Shown: positions 20,273 to 30,235, counted from the stretch's first letter. The stretch: DNA of 64,000 bases from Albugo candida (GCA_040437565.1 JBDOQK010000064.1:62001-126000), one strand, 5' to 3'. Numbers and translations: made by a program. The notes: a model not told the origin generated them from the sequence alone.

Positions 20273-20986
20273 CTAACTAAAGTCCGCTACTTGGTGATGG
20301 AGCGTGCAAAAATCGCGCGTTCTTCGTGATGCAGGTCGACCGCATTCGGGTACCAAGCATCGTTTCCCTGAGCACAAGTATGAGAACTCATTACTGCTAA
20401 TGAAAAGTCACCTACCACCTCCATGTGCCCAGCAAACTCCATTCGAAACGGCAATCGTTCCACACGCAGCGATACGACATGGTCGTCCACCGCCATGCGA
20501 CCAGCAAAGACCTTTTGCTTTGGCTCGGTTGATGCAGTTTGGCATTTTACACTGAATGGATCCACCTACATGACCACTTTAAGCGTCAATTATCAAGCTG
20601 CTTTGCTCCTCTACCGTGTTTCCAGCATCGTCGAGAATGTTTGGCACGCTTCATACAGTCTTCCACCATGCAAAATTTACTGCTCTATGTAAATACGTCA
20701 TCGAATGCAGTTCAATATGGATATAGTGTACCTTTTTTGACTGCTTTGCTGTATCAGAACTAGAGTCTGTCAGTCCAGAATCTGCAGGGTTTCTGGATTG
20801 TACACTAGAAGCGTTCGATTCATAGTCTGATTCAAGTGCAAAACACTTTAGGTTTTGCCCGATATGAACGCATTCAAGGAGCTTACTTTGGTACGTTTCA
20901 AATACGTCGGAGCTGGTATCTGTAAAATTCCCGTTTTCACTGCTCAAGATAAACTGAATAGAGGTTTTTGCAAGCAGAGTCGACAT
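20273..20986 (-). CDS. WRKY19-like zinc-finger repeat protein
   Basis: A 189-residue protein from four exons: 20732-20986, 20615-20684, 20416-20565 and 20273-20367 (introns 47, 49 and 48 nt, GT-AG). The spliced C-terminal half has four tandem copies of the short finger CxxxxC-x7-8-C-x2-HGG: CMVEDCMKRAKHSRRCWKHG, CKMPNCINRAKAKGLCWSHG, CRIAACGTIAVSNGVCWAHG and CLVPECGRPASRRTRDFC. Such WRKY19-like or HGG fingers are abundant in oomycetes. The N-terminal 85 residues are Ser-rich and acidic with no domain. The function is probably nucleic-acid or protein binding; I cannot say more. Exon phases (0, 1, 1) are consistent throughout. The start is ATG 20986; the frame further 5' begins with GTG. Confidence 0.82.
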
Positions 20987-21590
20987 GATCAAGAGTGTGT
21001 GATCACAATCATGCACAGATAGTCAAAATATTTTGAAACATTCGTGACAGCATCCCTTTTTGATTGGCATCAGAATCCTCGGCTTTAATTGGAAATTTGT
21101 GCACCTTTAGTGTCACGTCGAAACGGGATAAAGAAAATGCTGACGAATTGGACCTGTAATTTAGAAGCAGAGGTCAAATGTCGCAATGTATACTGTAGCT
21201 GTTATGCGTCATCCAGGTTGAGGTAGGGTAGGAAACGTTGCCAGATTTTCACATGTAGGCTTCTTTACAAGTTGTCCTCTCAATTTAATTACGAGCTAAT
21301 TGACTTTAAACCAATAAGAACAGAAGCTGCAAGTAATCATGCAATTTGACTTTAGACGGTTGCCACATGTGAGCTCCGTCGGATTCTAAATTTTACTGAT
21401 TTCCCGCTGATCGACTTGAAAATTTCAAAATCGGACGTAGACAGTTCTTTTCTTTCCAGAGAAATTTGAGGGTTACCTGGTACATAAAGACGCATTTTTT
21501 TCCACTGATACGCATGTGTTCATACTTGACAGTTATCTTTACTTTCGTATGGATACCTTTATGTGAATAAAAACATTCAGACCGCTTCAA
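20987..21590. other. Intergenic region
   Basis: About 600 bp between the zinc-finger gene start and the AGAT stop; presumed promoter of the former and 3' UTR of the latter. No additional feature recognised. Confidence 0.6.
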
Positions 21591-23122
21591 TCAGAAATAG
21601 GATTGGAGCTCGCCCCGTCTCCGTATGTCGACTGTGGCACAATGGAAGGATCCTCCGAACGGCATAAAATTTCGGAAAGGTACCGGAATCACCTCAAATC
21701 CCCAACTCCGAAACGCTTCCTGAGCACGTTTCTCATGAGCTTCAACAATGAGTGTACCAGGACGAAGTACCAAGACATTACATGTCGCAGTCCACGGACT
21801 CGTGAAAAACAGCGGGTGATCCTTTGAGAGCTCTGGCTCTGGTGCAATAAAAATCTCCCATCCTCGAAACATTTCTGGCAATCGGTACTCGTAGTTTCTT
21901 CCATTGAACGTGTACGTTTTCATTGGTACACCAGTGGTACAAGGTCGGAACGGATTGACTAAAATCTGACCGGGACGTAAGGGCACAAACGTCCCATCAA
22001 TATGCATCGCATTTCGATCTTGGAAATCTAGCACGTGGATTTGATACTTGTCGCCGAGATGTCGGCGAAGCCAATTGATTCCAAATTCATTAGTCACCTG
22101 GCTTCTTTGAGTGAATATGTCACGACCCATGCGCGTGAATTCGGCTGCATCAAACGTAGGCTCAAATTCTGTGATCACAGACTTCTCGTTTGATTAGAAG
22201 GGAAAGGAACGGATACTAACACTTGCCTCAAATGCTCCGTTCTCCGGCTTCCAGTTTTCATTGTATAACTCGTTACTCATTTGAGGCTTGGGTGCAGCTG
22301 TCCAATGTGCTCCTTGCTGGTGCACGTAATTAAAAGACATCCTTTCAGATAAGTCAAGTACCTTGAAATATTCTTTGATGAGATTTCTGTAAGGACGATA
22401 TTCAAAAAACCGTGATCGCCAGGCCATCGGTGCCTCCATGATCTCGTCTCCAAATACGATCAAAACATCGCGGGGCATAGCCCCATACAATTGAGAAGAA
22501 CATTTGAAATCCGGTGTTTGAATTGGGGTTGAAAAATCTTTGGGCTGTGTGGATGGTCGCCGGACAACGACTCCTTCATCTTGCAAAACTTTGGCGAGGT
22601 GGTCCAATTCAGCTTGAGCACCTNNNNNNNNNNNNNNNNNNNNNNNNNNNNNNNNNNNNNNNNNNNNNNNNNNNNNNNNNNNNNNNNNNNNNNNNNNNNN
22701 NNNNNNNNNNNNNNNNNNNNNNNTTGAGAAGAACATTTGAAATCCGGTGTTTGAATTGGGGTTGAAAAATCTTTGGGCTGTGTGGATGGCCGCCGGACAA
22801 CGACTCCTTCATCTTGCAAAACTTTGGCGAGGTGGTCCAATTCAGCTTGAGCACCTTTTATCAAATCGCTGGGAAACTGATGACCAGATTCGTTTTTGAA
22901 CATATTCCACCATTTAGGCGGCCAGACAGCTTTTCCTGCCACATGCCATTCCGGGATAGTAGCTCCTTCGACTCGACCGACAATGACCTCTTCCAATGGA
23001 TCCCACTCGTTGTGTGAATTGACACCAGTGGAAATTGTAGCGGCTTGTAATCTATAAAGTGGGATAGAAGCTCTAACATGAAGATATCGATGTGGTAACG
23101 TAGCAGTCCCAAATGCATGCAT
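21591..23122 (-). CDS. Glycine/inosamine-phosphate amidinotransferase (AGAT family)
   Basis: Guanidino-modifying enzyme that moves an amidino group from arginine to glycine or a related acceptor. Main exon from ATG 23122 (across a gap overlap) to 22222, 39-nt intron 22182-22220 (donor GTTAGT), last exon 21591-22181. Seen: [15 protein letters not shown] at the start of the fold, [38 protein letters not shown], the active-site His in [10 protein letters not shown] and the nucleophile in [20 protein letters not shown]. The N-terminus [18 protein letters not shown] could be a mitochondrial presequence. The splice joins GAFEAS to SVITEFEP. Gap Ns (22624-22723) are flanked by repeated sequence, so only one copy belongs to the protein. 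The exact acceptor amine is not decided by sequence alone. Confidence 0.9.
22491..22856. repeat. 100-N gap with 133-bp flanks (assembly overlap)
   Basis: Ns at 22624-22723. 22491-22623 and 22724-22856 carry the same AGAT segment with one clear difference (GGTCGCC versus GGCCGCC), which changes His to Arg in AGAT and suggests two haplotypes or an error. Confidence 0.9.
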
Positions 23123-23384
23123 GTCGATCAAACAGATGCAAAATCTTTTGAGTAAATATTGACCTTTCAAGATACGATTGTGCTCAGATCTGAGGAAATC
23201 TGATTCTGTTTTGAGTATGATTTGAATGAAACGTGGACCGGAAGATGTATTGTTGCTACTCTCTCAAGTACGGCAATACATGCTTTTATTAGTGATCTAT
23301 AGGTTTCTTTGTACCTTATGAAGTGTGACTTTGTAGAATAAAATAGCGAGAATTGATACCAATCAGCTTCTGTCTACTAGAAGG
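23123..23384. promoter_or_regulatory. Inferred bidirectional promoter AGAT/ILRUN-like
   Basis: 262 bp between two divergent start codons. No motif recognised; function inferred from position. Confidence 0.4.
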
Positions 23385-24058
23385 ATGGAGCAAGAGCTTC
23401 TACATATGTTTCAGAGCATCACAACATCGGATCACGACGAACTAGTAGATCAATTCGCGTTCCTATTACAAACAGATGTATCGACTGCCAATTTTTTTCT
23501 GGAATCTTCCAACTGGAATGTGGAAACAGCTGCAAACATGTATTTATCGACAGTATATACATCGGACGGTGCAAGAAATGAATCACTCGAAACAGAGCCG
23601 CCGGAAAATTCCGACTGCACGCCCATGGACATCGTGGACACCAACACTTTGCAAGGAATGATGATCACTGATCTTTCAGAATCGTCACGAAAAGTATTCG
23701 CACCGGGATCAAATGTGACGATGGTAGCATCATGTGTATTGAAGCTCTTGAGAAAGGTTTCTAAGCAGTCCGTTTGTAGAATTGGACATTTGTAAACAGC
23801 GGGGAAGTCGACTGGCCGCTGGACACAGAGTTAGTTTGCATCCAAGGCCAGCATATTTGCAATCAAGAAGCTATTCCCGTAATGGCAAGGGCAAAAGAAA
23901 CCGTTCACGTCCCAATTTCATTGTGTATGCCATCTCATAGAGAAACAATCTCCAGCTGTTGGCGACTGCGCTCCGTGCGAAATGAGGTGTACTTTATTGA
24001 ACCTATTTGGCTAGTACTCAGCGTAGGAGATCCGGCAGACTGCATGGTAGATAACTGA
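23385..24058 (+). CDS. ILRUN (C6orf106)-like protein: UBA-like plus NBR1-type Ig domain
   Basis: 205 residues, exons 23385-23723 and 23780-24058, intron 56 nt. The N-terminal 55 residues form a UBA-like domain (DELVDQFAFLLQTDVSTANF then FLESSNWNVETAANMYL), matching ILRUN. After an acidic linker comes an FW/NBR1 Ig-like domain: FAPGSNVTM joined to NWTFVNSGEVDWP, then ISLCMPSHRETISSCWRLRS and EVYFIEPIWLVLSV. The splice restores the conserved W-T-F-V-N-S-G-x-x-x-W-P. In animals ILRUN binds transcriptional co-activators or ubiquitin-type ligands; the role here is inferred only from domains. The stop lies 94 bp before the Ubl-SF3A2 ATG. Confidence 0.85.
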
Positions 24059-24132
24059 AATGCTAGATCATGTTATATCTGTTACCAGACTGCCAGTGTC
24101 ACAAAGTATCAAGTATACAAATACTAAGATCA

Positions 24133-24662
24133 ATTCGGATCATTTTCCTCCTATGAACCTTTTTATAGCGACACCTCGAGGAGAAGATACAATTACATGC
24201 GATCCAGCGTCGACGACAGTCTCTCAGTTACAGTACTTAATAACACAGAAATATCGCATCCCCACCAATGAGTATTTCCTCCAATTTGCGACGAAAATTC
24301 TTTCTTCAAAGGACCGCTTTTTAAGTTACTACAGAATCCAGCATGGTNNNNNNNNNNNNNNNNNNNNNNNNNNNNNNNNNNNNNNNNNNNNNNNNNNNNN
24401 NNNNNNNNNNNNNNNNNNNNNNNNNNNNNNNNNNNNNNNNNNNNNNNATTCGGATCATTTTCCTCCTATGAACCTATTCATTGCGCAACCTCGGGGAGAA
24501 GATACGATTACATGCGATCCAGCGTCGACGACAGTCTCTCAGTTACAGTACTTAATAACACAGAAATATCGCATCCCCACCAATGAGTATTTCCTTCAAT
24601 TTGCGACGAAAATTCTTTCTTCAAAGGACCGCTTTTTAAGTTACTACAGAATCCAGCATGGT
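24133..24662. repeat. 100-N gap with 215-bp divergent flanks
   Basis: Ns at 24348-24447. 24133-24347 and 24448-24662 encode the same Ubl segment but differ at about eight positions, six of them within some 20 bases just after the ATG. One residue changes (ATPRGE versus AQPRGE). Likely two alleles at a collapsed contig end. Confidence 0.88.
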
Positions 24663-25439
24663 GACCGTATCCACGTACAACTGCGGCTATGTGGCGGTAT
24701 CGATTACCAAAATCGAGTGGGATCAAAGCCCGGCTCTGGCGGTGTTGCTTCAGAGTCACAAGCGAACATTGATCGTCGCGAACGTTTGCGCAAATTAGCG
24801 TTGGAAACCATTGATTTATCGAAAGATCCTTATTTTATGAAAAATCATCTAGGATCGTATGAGTGTAAATTATGTCTGACACTCCACAACAATGAAGGCA
24901 ATTATTTGGCGCATACGCAAGGAAAGCGTCATCAGACGAATTTAGCACGTCGGGCTGCAAAAGAAGCATCGGAAGCAGCAAATTCCATCGCACAAGCCAA
25001 TTTTCTGGAAGCGACTGCAGCAGCAGCAGCCGCAGCGGCTCGACCAAGACCATTACGCATCGGATTGCCGGGCTATAAAGTCATGAAACAGCGGGATCCA
25101 GATACCAATGCGCGGATGCTGACCTTTCAAATTTTATATCCCGAATACGACCGGAAGCTTCAACCGCGCCATCGCTTCATGTCAGCTTATGAGCAGAAAA
25201 TCGAGCCCGCAGATAAGAATTATCAGTACCTTTTGTTTGCATGCGAGCCGTACGAAACGATCGGATTCAAAATTCCCAATTTGGAACTCGATCGACGCAA
25301 AGAAAAGTTTTTCAGTAATTGGGATAAAGAGGGGAAAACATTCACATTGCAATTATCATTTGCAGCGGAATCGGACGATCAAAACGAGTTACAGCCTCCG
25401 GCACCACCGCCCCCGCGACCTCAACTGCGATTCTTATAG
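24468..25439 (+). CDS. SF3A2: Ubiquitin-like domain fused to splicing factor SF3A2 (SAP62/SF3a66)
   Basis: 323 residues. 1-77 is a ubiquitin-fold module: MNLFIAQPRG start, IPTNEYFLQFATKIL aligning with ubiquitin IPPDQQRLIFAGKQL, then the end HVQLRLCGG like ubiquitin LVLRLRGG. Directly after the Gly-Gly comes IDYQNRVGSKPGSGGVASES, which aligns with the normal N-terminus of SF3A2 (MDFQHRPGGKTGSGGVAS) with Ile in place of the initiator Met. The rest is canonical: DRRERLRKLALETIDLSKDP, the matrin-type C2H2 finger (YECKLCLTLHNNEGNYLAHT..GKRH), a poly-Ala run, RHRFMSAYEQKIEP, and a Pro-rich end. SF3A2 is a U2 snRNP SF3a subunit. Two copies of the start exist because of the gap; ATG 24468 (or 24153 in the left copy) fits ubiquitin Met1. 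Confidence 0.93.
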   Translation: MNLFIAQPRGEDTITCDPASTTVSQLQYLITQKYRIPTNEYFLQFATKILSSKDRFLSYYRIQHGDRIHVQLRLCGGIDYQNRVGSKPGSGGVASESQANIDRRERLRKLALETIDLSKDPYFMKNHLGSYECKLCLTLHNNEGNYLAHTQGKRHQTNLARRAAKEASEAANSIAQANFLEATAAAAAAAARPRPLRIGLPGYKVMKQRDPDTNARMLTFQILYPEYDRKLQPRHRFMSAYEQKIEPADKNYQYLLFACEPYETIGFKIPNLELDRRKEKFFSNWDKEGKTFTLQLSFAAESDDQNELQPPAPPPPRPQLRFL

Positions 25440-25473
25440 AAACTAACAAGTCAAATTGTTTTTTTCAAATGCA

Positions 25474-25498
25474 TTCTTCATTAACAGTTAATGAAGAA
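25474..25498. terminator. 25-bp palindrome between convergent genes
   Basis: TTCTTCATTAAC, a single A, then GTTAATGAAGAA: a perfect inverted repeat with a 12-bp stem. It sits in the 86-bp space between the stops of SF3A2 (25439) and the desaturase (25526). A role in 3'-end formation or in insulating convergent transcripts is only inferred. Confidence 0.3.
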
Positions 25499-25525
25499 GA
25501 CTGGAATCGTTTTAAGATCTGCGAG

Positions 25526-26964
25526 TTACATTGCCGGGAACTCGGACACGAAGTCCAAGCTGATCTTAGACAGATGAGATATGACTTCACGAATTCCGTT
25601 ATAGAAACTTGTTTCGTGGTACGGGACTTCGTATTCCAAGCAAAATGACTTGACCAAATGATTAAGCTTTTTCAAATTGTGTCGAGGAATCGTTGGAAAC
25701 AAATGATGATCCACCTGATAATTGAGACCGCCAGTGAACCAATCGCACCACAAAGAGCTGGTAATGTTGCGTGTTGTAGTGACTTGAAGCTCCCAGAATT
25801 TGGGTTGAGTCGACCGCTCATATACAGCCATTCCATTGTGGCCGATGCTGAAGACTAGAGCCAGTAAAATTCCACAGGTTGCCTGACTCAAAAAGAACCA
25901 AGCGATTGATTGCCATATTGTCATCCCACAATGATACATTACAGCAAAATTCCACGCGTAATGTGCGAGTAGCCCGCTTTTCTCGGCCCATGGGAACGGA
26001 GATGGGTCATAAAACCCAAATGAGAAGCCTCGGAAGACGTATAGAAGCGATTGTAACAACCAACTCACTCGAGCAAAGAGAATCAATGGAAAATAGAAAA
26101 AGGCTTGGTACTGTACAAGGAAAGCCCCCAATGAAGAAGCATGAGCTTTACGAGCCATATCAATGGACCAAGCGATAAGCGGCATCGTATCGATATCAGG
26201 ATCACCTGAGAAGCCTTCCTGATGGATGGAATGAAGATTTGGTACGGCGTGGTGGGTGTTATGTTTGGTCTTCCACCACTGCACACTGAAGCCTTGCCAC
26301 ACATTACCTACAATTGCTCCCAAGTAATATCGCACTGAAGAATGCTTCACAACTTGATGATGAAGAACGTCGTGGGATAACCACCCAGACTGCTGGTAAA
26401 ACAGCCCCATGATGGCTGCTGAGAGGGTGTAGCCGCTCATGCCAGAGCTCAGGTAGCATACTGCGACGGAGAGGAACCAAATGGCTAGGGTGCTTGTAGT
26501 TTTCCAAATATAATATTGCAAACTGAAAAGAAAGTAATTTGTAAGGGTACTTTTGCAAATATTTCATTTTGTACCAACCTTGTTTTGTAAAGTCCCAATG
26601 ATCGAACGGTTGCACGCAGTTGGCGATACGCCGCAACAAACTCTTGATGCTCTTTTTGATACCGTTTCACTCCGGAATCATACTCAGACTCAGAGGAAGA
26701 TGACTTGATGGAAATGACTTCGCCGATATAAAATTGTTTCAATAGCTGGAACGCATGGGCAGGATGGAATATTGCAAACACGTCGGTCGCATCGGTACCT
26801 GCATGTGTGTACATCACTGATCCCCCAGGATGTGCATTAAAATTAGTTATGTCATAGACTTTATTGTGGATGACAATCCAAGCATCCTTTGGGGAATTAT
26901 GCGCGCGTACTTGGTCCCACGTAAGCACCGACTGTTTTGGTGATAAACTGCTGTATTGGCACAT
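25526..26964 (-). CDS. Front-end fatty acid desaturase with cytochrome b5 domain (delta-6 type)
   Basis: 460 residues, exons 26579-26964 and 25526-26522, intron 56 nt. It introduces a double bond between the carboxyl end and an existing double bond of acyl chains in the ER. Seen: cytochrome b5 heme motif HPGG (45-48), His box 1 HDVLHH (179-184), box 2 HNTHH (216-220) and box 3 QVDHH (398-402) with the Gln characteristic of front-end desaturases. Hydrophobic stretches flank the boxes as expected for four membrane spans. Delta-6 is favoured by overall resemblance, but delta-5 or sphingolipid delta-8 desaturases share the layout. Polyunsaturated lipids such as arachidonate and EPA are typical oomycete products. 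Confidence 0.92.
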
Positions 26965-28182
26965 AATCGCGTCGCAGTTACTAGTGGCTTTGAATGGCTA
27001 CAAACGCTTTAATAACTAGAGTAAACGCTCTTCCTCAAAGTGATTGGTTATTAAAGAATTCCATGTTTTTCTCAAATGACATCAGCTCTGCAACAAGATG
27101 ATGCCACCACTACGGTACGCCAGAGACGATAGGCTATAATAATGTAGGCTGTCGACTTTGATATACTCTATACTGTAATGTATCTGCAAATGAGCGACAG
27201 AGTCGACAGGCTTTCTCTGTTGTCCAGTCACATTTTCGGACGATTGAAGTAAAAATTTATGGTCATCTACACTTTTATATTGGACAATTTACAGCCCAAC
27301 GTCTTTTCGATCACATAGAGAAAGCTACAGAGAGTACGATGTTGTGCGAATGTACAAGCTGCTTCAAGGAAATGTATATTTGATACATTATACTGCATGT
27401 TTAAGAACCAGTAAGGGGACCGTTAATCAGAAGTAGGCAACTTTGGACCCATATCCAATTTACGTTCCTGCGAATGCGTTACATTCGGTTTAGCGGTATG
27501 TTATCGTCAGGAGCAGTTGTCATAAAAAACGTCGTTCTTTAAGTACAAAACTGATTGCAAATGCTCAGACCCGTGTGCTTTTTATATTCTCCTCGGGCAC
27601 AACTACGTCTGCTGGGCAAAAATGAATACAGAATAATAGCGGTGGTAGATATGAAAATCTCCCACTTAGTACGGCCAAATTTCTGGCTAAAAGCGGCTGC
27701 ACGCATGCTCCAATTCAAATTATATGCCGATGAACAAGGCCAAAGTTGAAAAAGAAGTGTTACTTGTCATTGATATGAAAGTCACGCGAATCATAGACAA
27801 GTGAGCGGTATACCGTCACGCTGAACAGGTGTTTGTGGACATATTACGTACTTCTGATCATAGTGCAATTCAATACGGAGTGTGTGTTTGTATCGCAAAA
27901 GCTAGCCACGCTTCTGCTTACCTGTGCACGCTTATATCTTTCAGCAATTTATACACGCTGAATGTGAAATCATACAGAATGGGAATTGAATCGCTCTTTG
28001 CATCGTCAAAGCCAGAGAAGCCAAGGAGACCAGTGGAATTCGTGAAAAGCATTGGAATCGTAGAGGCACGAGTCGAAGGATTTATGCGATAATCCATCGC
28101 TGATCAAGGTTATTCTGATATTTTGATTAGCTTTGAAAAGAGTGAATGCGAAAGCTTGCTAACGGTATTATGAGAACAATTA
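26965..28182. other. Gene-free stretch of 1.2 kb
   Basis: Upstream of the desaturase and downstream of the pepsin-like gene. Two small plus-strand ORFs (27555-27749 and 27829-28092) show no domain, signal peptide or recognisable splice pattern and were not called. Confidence 0.55.
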
Positions 28183-29241
28183 CTATACTTGTTTAGCGGC
28201 GAGAAGTTGACTCTGTGTAGCGATAGCTTCCTTCAACAGTTGCGGATGGGCAGGGGGGTTTTCAGTACTGAATGGCAATCGCTCACTATCGATTTCATAT
28301 ATATATTGTCTGGGCTGTGTCGGATCGGCGCCATCGAACCAAAGAGTCATTACGCCATCGTAGTTTCTATTAGTTACTTTCTCGATCATTTTCATTTGAT
28401 GACGCTTGAGAAATGTGGCGCCTATGATCCATTCATGGAGGCTACCATCCATGACTGGTTTGAGTGCCAAGGAGCATATTGAGTTGACTGCTTCGTCAGC
28501 TCCTTCTTTGTTGGGTATCTCCACAATATATTCCTCACTTGTGAGCCGATACGTCCGACCTACTAGCATGATTTTCATGAATGGCATTGCTTCATACACG
28601 TTAGGGTTGCATTGAAAAGTTACGCGGTTATCATGCGAGACAGTGACAGAATTTTTGTCAATGAGTTTCTCAACTTTACTCACGAGATATAAGAAAACAA
28701 TTTCTGGGATCTCGCTCAAAAGTCTCCCAAAATCGAAAAGTACCTTTTCCACTCCATTCAAACCCAACTCCGTATTCAACTCTTCACGATCAAACTTGAC
28801 ATAGCCCTCAAAAGGACCGATCGTGATAGCATTATTGCTGGGTTCCTGTGGCCACTTGTGCTCCAGAGTCACCAATCCTAAAATTTGCATGTGCAGGCTC
28901 CTTGGAATACTTTCGACGTACAATCGAGGACCATTGGATGTCTCCCAATTGAAAGTGAAAACCATGTCTTTTTTCTTGTGTCTTTTCAATTCGCATTGAA
29001 ATAATGTAAATAATAATTCACTCGATATTACGAGATTCTCCAAACATTCCGAATTAGAGGGGTTAACCTCCGAACGAGTCATTGCGTCCGAATCTCTTGA
29101 GTGTGATGATTCTGACTTCAAGAAGCTAGATTGACATAAGAGATTGCCGGCTATTGTATTAGTATGCCGAATAAAAGGAGCGTCTTTAGATTTTGCTTCA
29201 TCTAAGACTTCACGACGATTTTTCAATGAAAGAGTCAACAA
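28183..29241 (-). CDS. Degenerate pepsin-like (A1 aspartic protease fold) protein, 5' end uncertain
   Basis: An open frame of 352 codons; the 5' end is not settled. The last 180 residues resemble the C-terminal pepsin lobe: PFMKIMLVGRTYRLTSEEYI followed by a Cys (ICSLALKP) and EWIIGATFLKRHQMK, matching the family pattern of hydrophobic strand, Cys and W-I-L-G-D/A-x-F-L-R. Where pepsins carry the second catalytic D-T/S-G-T/S, this protein has FDFGRLLSEIP. No D-T/S-G is visible in the N-terminal half, so a catalytically dead homologue is inferred. An open frame on the other side of a frame change continues upstream to about 29765 (LRGKRDSAVS, KKYVDLEKYLEGSYKQLRGW), but I found no clean splice joining the two. 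A missed intron or a sequencing error near 29215-29245 is possible. Confidence 0.55.
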   Translation of the reverse strand: MLTLSLKNRREVLDEAKSKDAPFIRHTNTIAGNLLCQSSFLKSESSHSRDSDAMTRSEVNPSNSECLENLVISSELLFTLFQCELKRHKKKDMVFTFNWETSNGPRLYVESIPRSLHMQILGLVTLEHKWPQEPSNNAITIGPFEGYVKFDREELNTELGLNGVEKVLFDFGRLLSEIPEIVFLYLVSKVEKLIDKNSVTVSHDNRVTFQCNPNVYEAMPFMKIMLVGRTYRLTSEEYIVEIPNKEGADEAVNSICSLALKPVMDGSLHEWIIGATFLKRHQMKMIEKVTNRNYDGVMTLWFDGADPTQPRQYIYEIDSERLPFSTENPPAHPQLLKEAIATQSQLLAAKQV

Positions 29242-29252
29242 ACTGCCCTTTC

Positions 29253-29712
29253 ACTTCCTTCCATCCACGTAGTTGCTTATAGGAACCTTCCAAGTACTTT
29301 TCCAGGTCCACGTACTTTTTGGGGTCTTTTGTGCTGACAGCACTATCACGCTTTCCACGTAATTGGAAGGATGCTCGAGCACAATTAATGTAAAGATATC
29401 TCGAGCGTATGATATTCGAATTTGCTGGCATANNNNNNNNNNNNNNNNNNNNNNNNNNNNNNNNNNNNNNNNNNNNNNNNNNNNNNNNNNNNNNNNNNNN
29501 NNNNNNNNNNNNNNNNNNNNNNNNNNNNNNNNACTTCCTTCCATCCACGTAGTTGCTTATAGGAACCTTCCAAGTACTTTTCCAGGTCCACGTACTTTTT
29601 GGGGTCTTTTGTGCTGACAGCACTATCACGCTTTCCACGTAATTGGAAGGATGCTCGAGCACAATTAATGTAAAGATATCTCGAGCGTATGATATTCGAA
29701 TTTGCTGGCATA
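29253..29712. repeat. 100-N gap with 180-bp flanks (assembly overlap)
   Basis: Ns at 29433-29532; 29253-29432 equals 29533-29712. The duplicated segment is the presumed 5' coding part of the pepsin-like gene. Confidence 0.9.
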
Positions 29713-30045
29713 GAAAGTGAGCGCAAATTCGAAATACGCCACTTCTCATGCTGTAAAAATTGCAAATGAATGCTCCCTCTCTTGAGCTCTGTCGCACTTA
29801 TAGATGGTGTGGGAAAGCGGAAAAGGAGATGCCAACACTTGGCAGATGGCTAGAAAGTATAGAATTTTACTGGCCTTATAAAGAATATGTTTGCGTTGCA
29901 TAGATGTGCAAAACGTGGACTTCGTGGGAATCTTGCTTCTAGAATGCTCTGCGGTGATTGTGTAAAGTGGTCTATCTAATTAACCGATATAAAGCAAGAT
30001 GTGCGTTACGCTAAGATTAGGATCCCATGTAAGAAACGATGCTAG

Positions 30046-30235
30046 GACAACACATGCACGATCTGGTCGCAATAAAGCAGCGCCACCAGTCAATTAAACA
30101 TCTACGCGACAGCAATCTTGATATGGAATCGCCGTACATCGTTACGACCTTCGGCAAGATTGTTGTTGCATGGATGTATAATTGACTGGCGACGCTGCTT
30201 TATTGCAACCTGATCCTGCATGTGTTGCCCTAATA
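30046..30235. repeat. Long imperfect inverted repeat (about 76-bp arms)
   Basis: The left arm (about 30046-30121, containing GCAATAAAGCAGCG and CCAGTCAATTA) is matched by the reverse complement of the right arm (about 30158-30235), with some 11 mismatches in 76 positions and a loop of about 36 nt. Transcribed, it would fold into one long hairpin. No target-site duplication or transposase was seen. Boundaries are good to a few bases. Confidence 0.8.

Noticed and set aside
27555-28092. Two short plus-strand ORFs in the 27-28 kb region
   Set aside because: No domain, signal peptide or convincing splice sites; one begins mid-frame after a stop.
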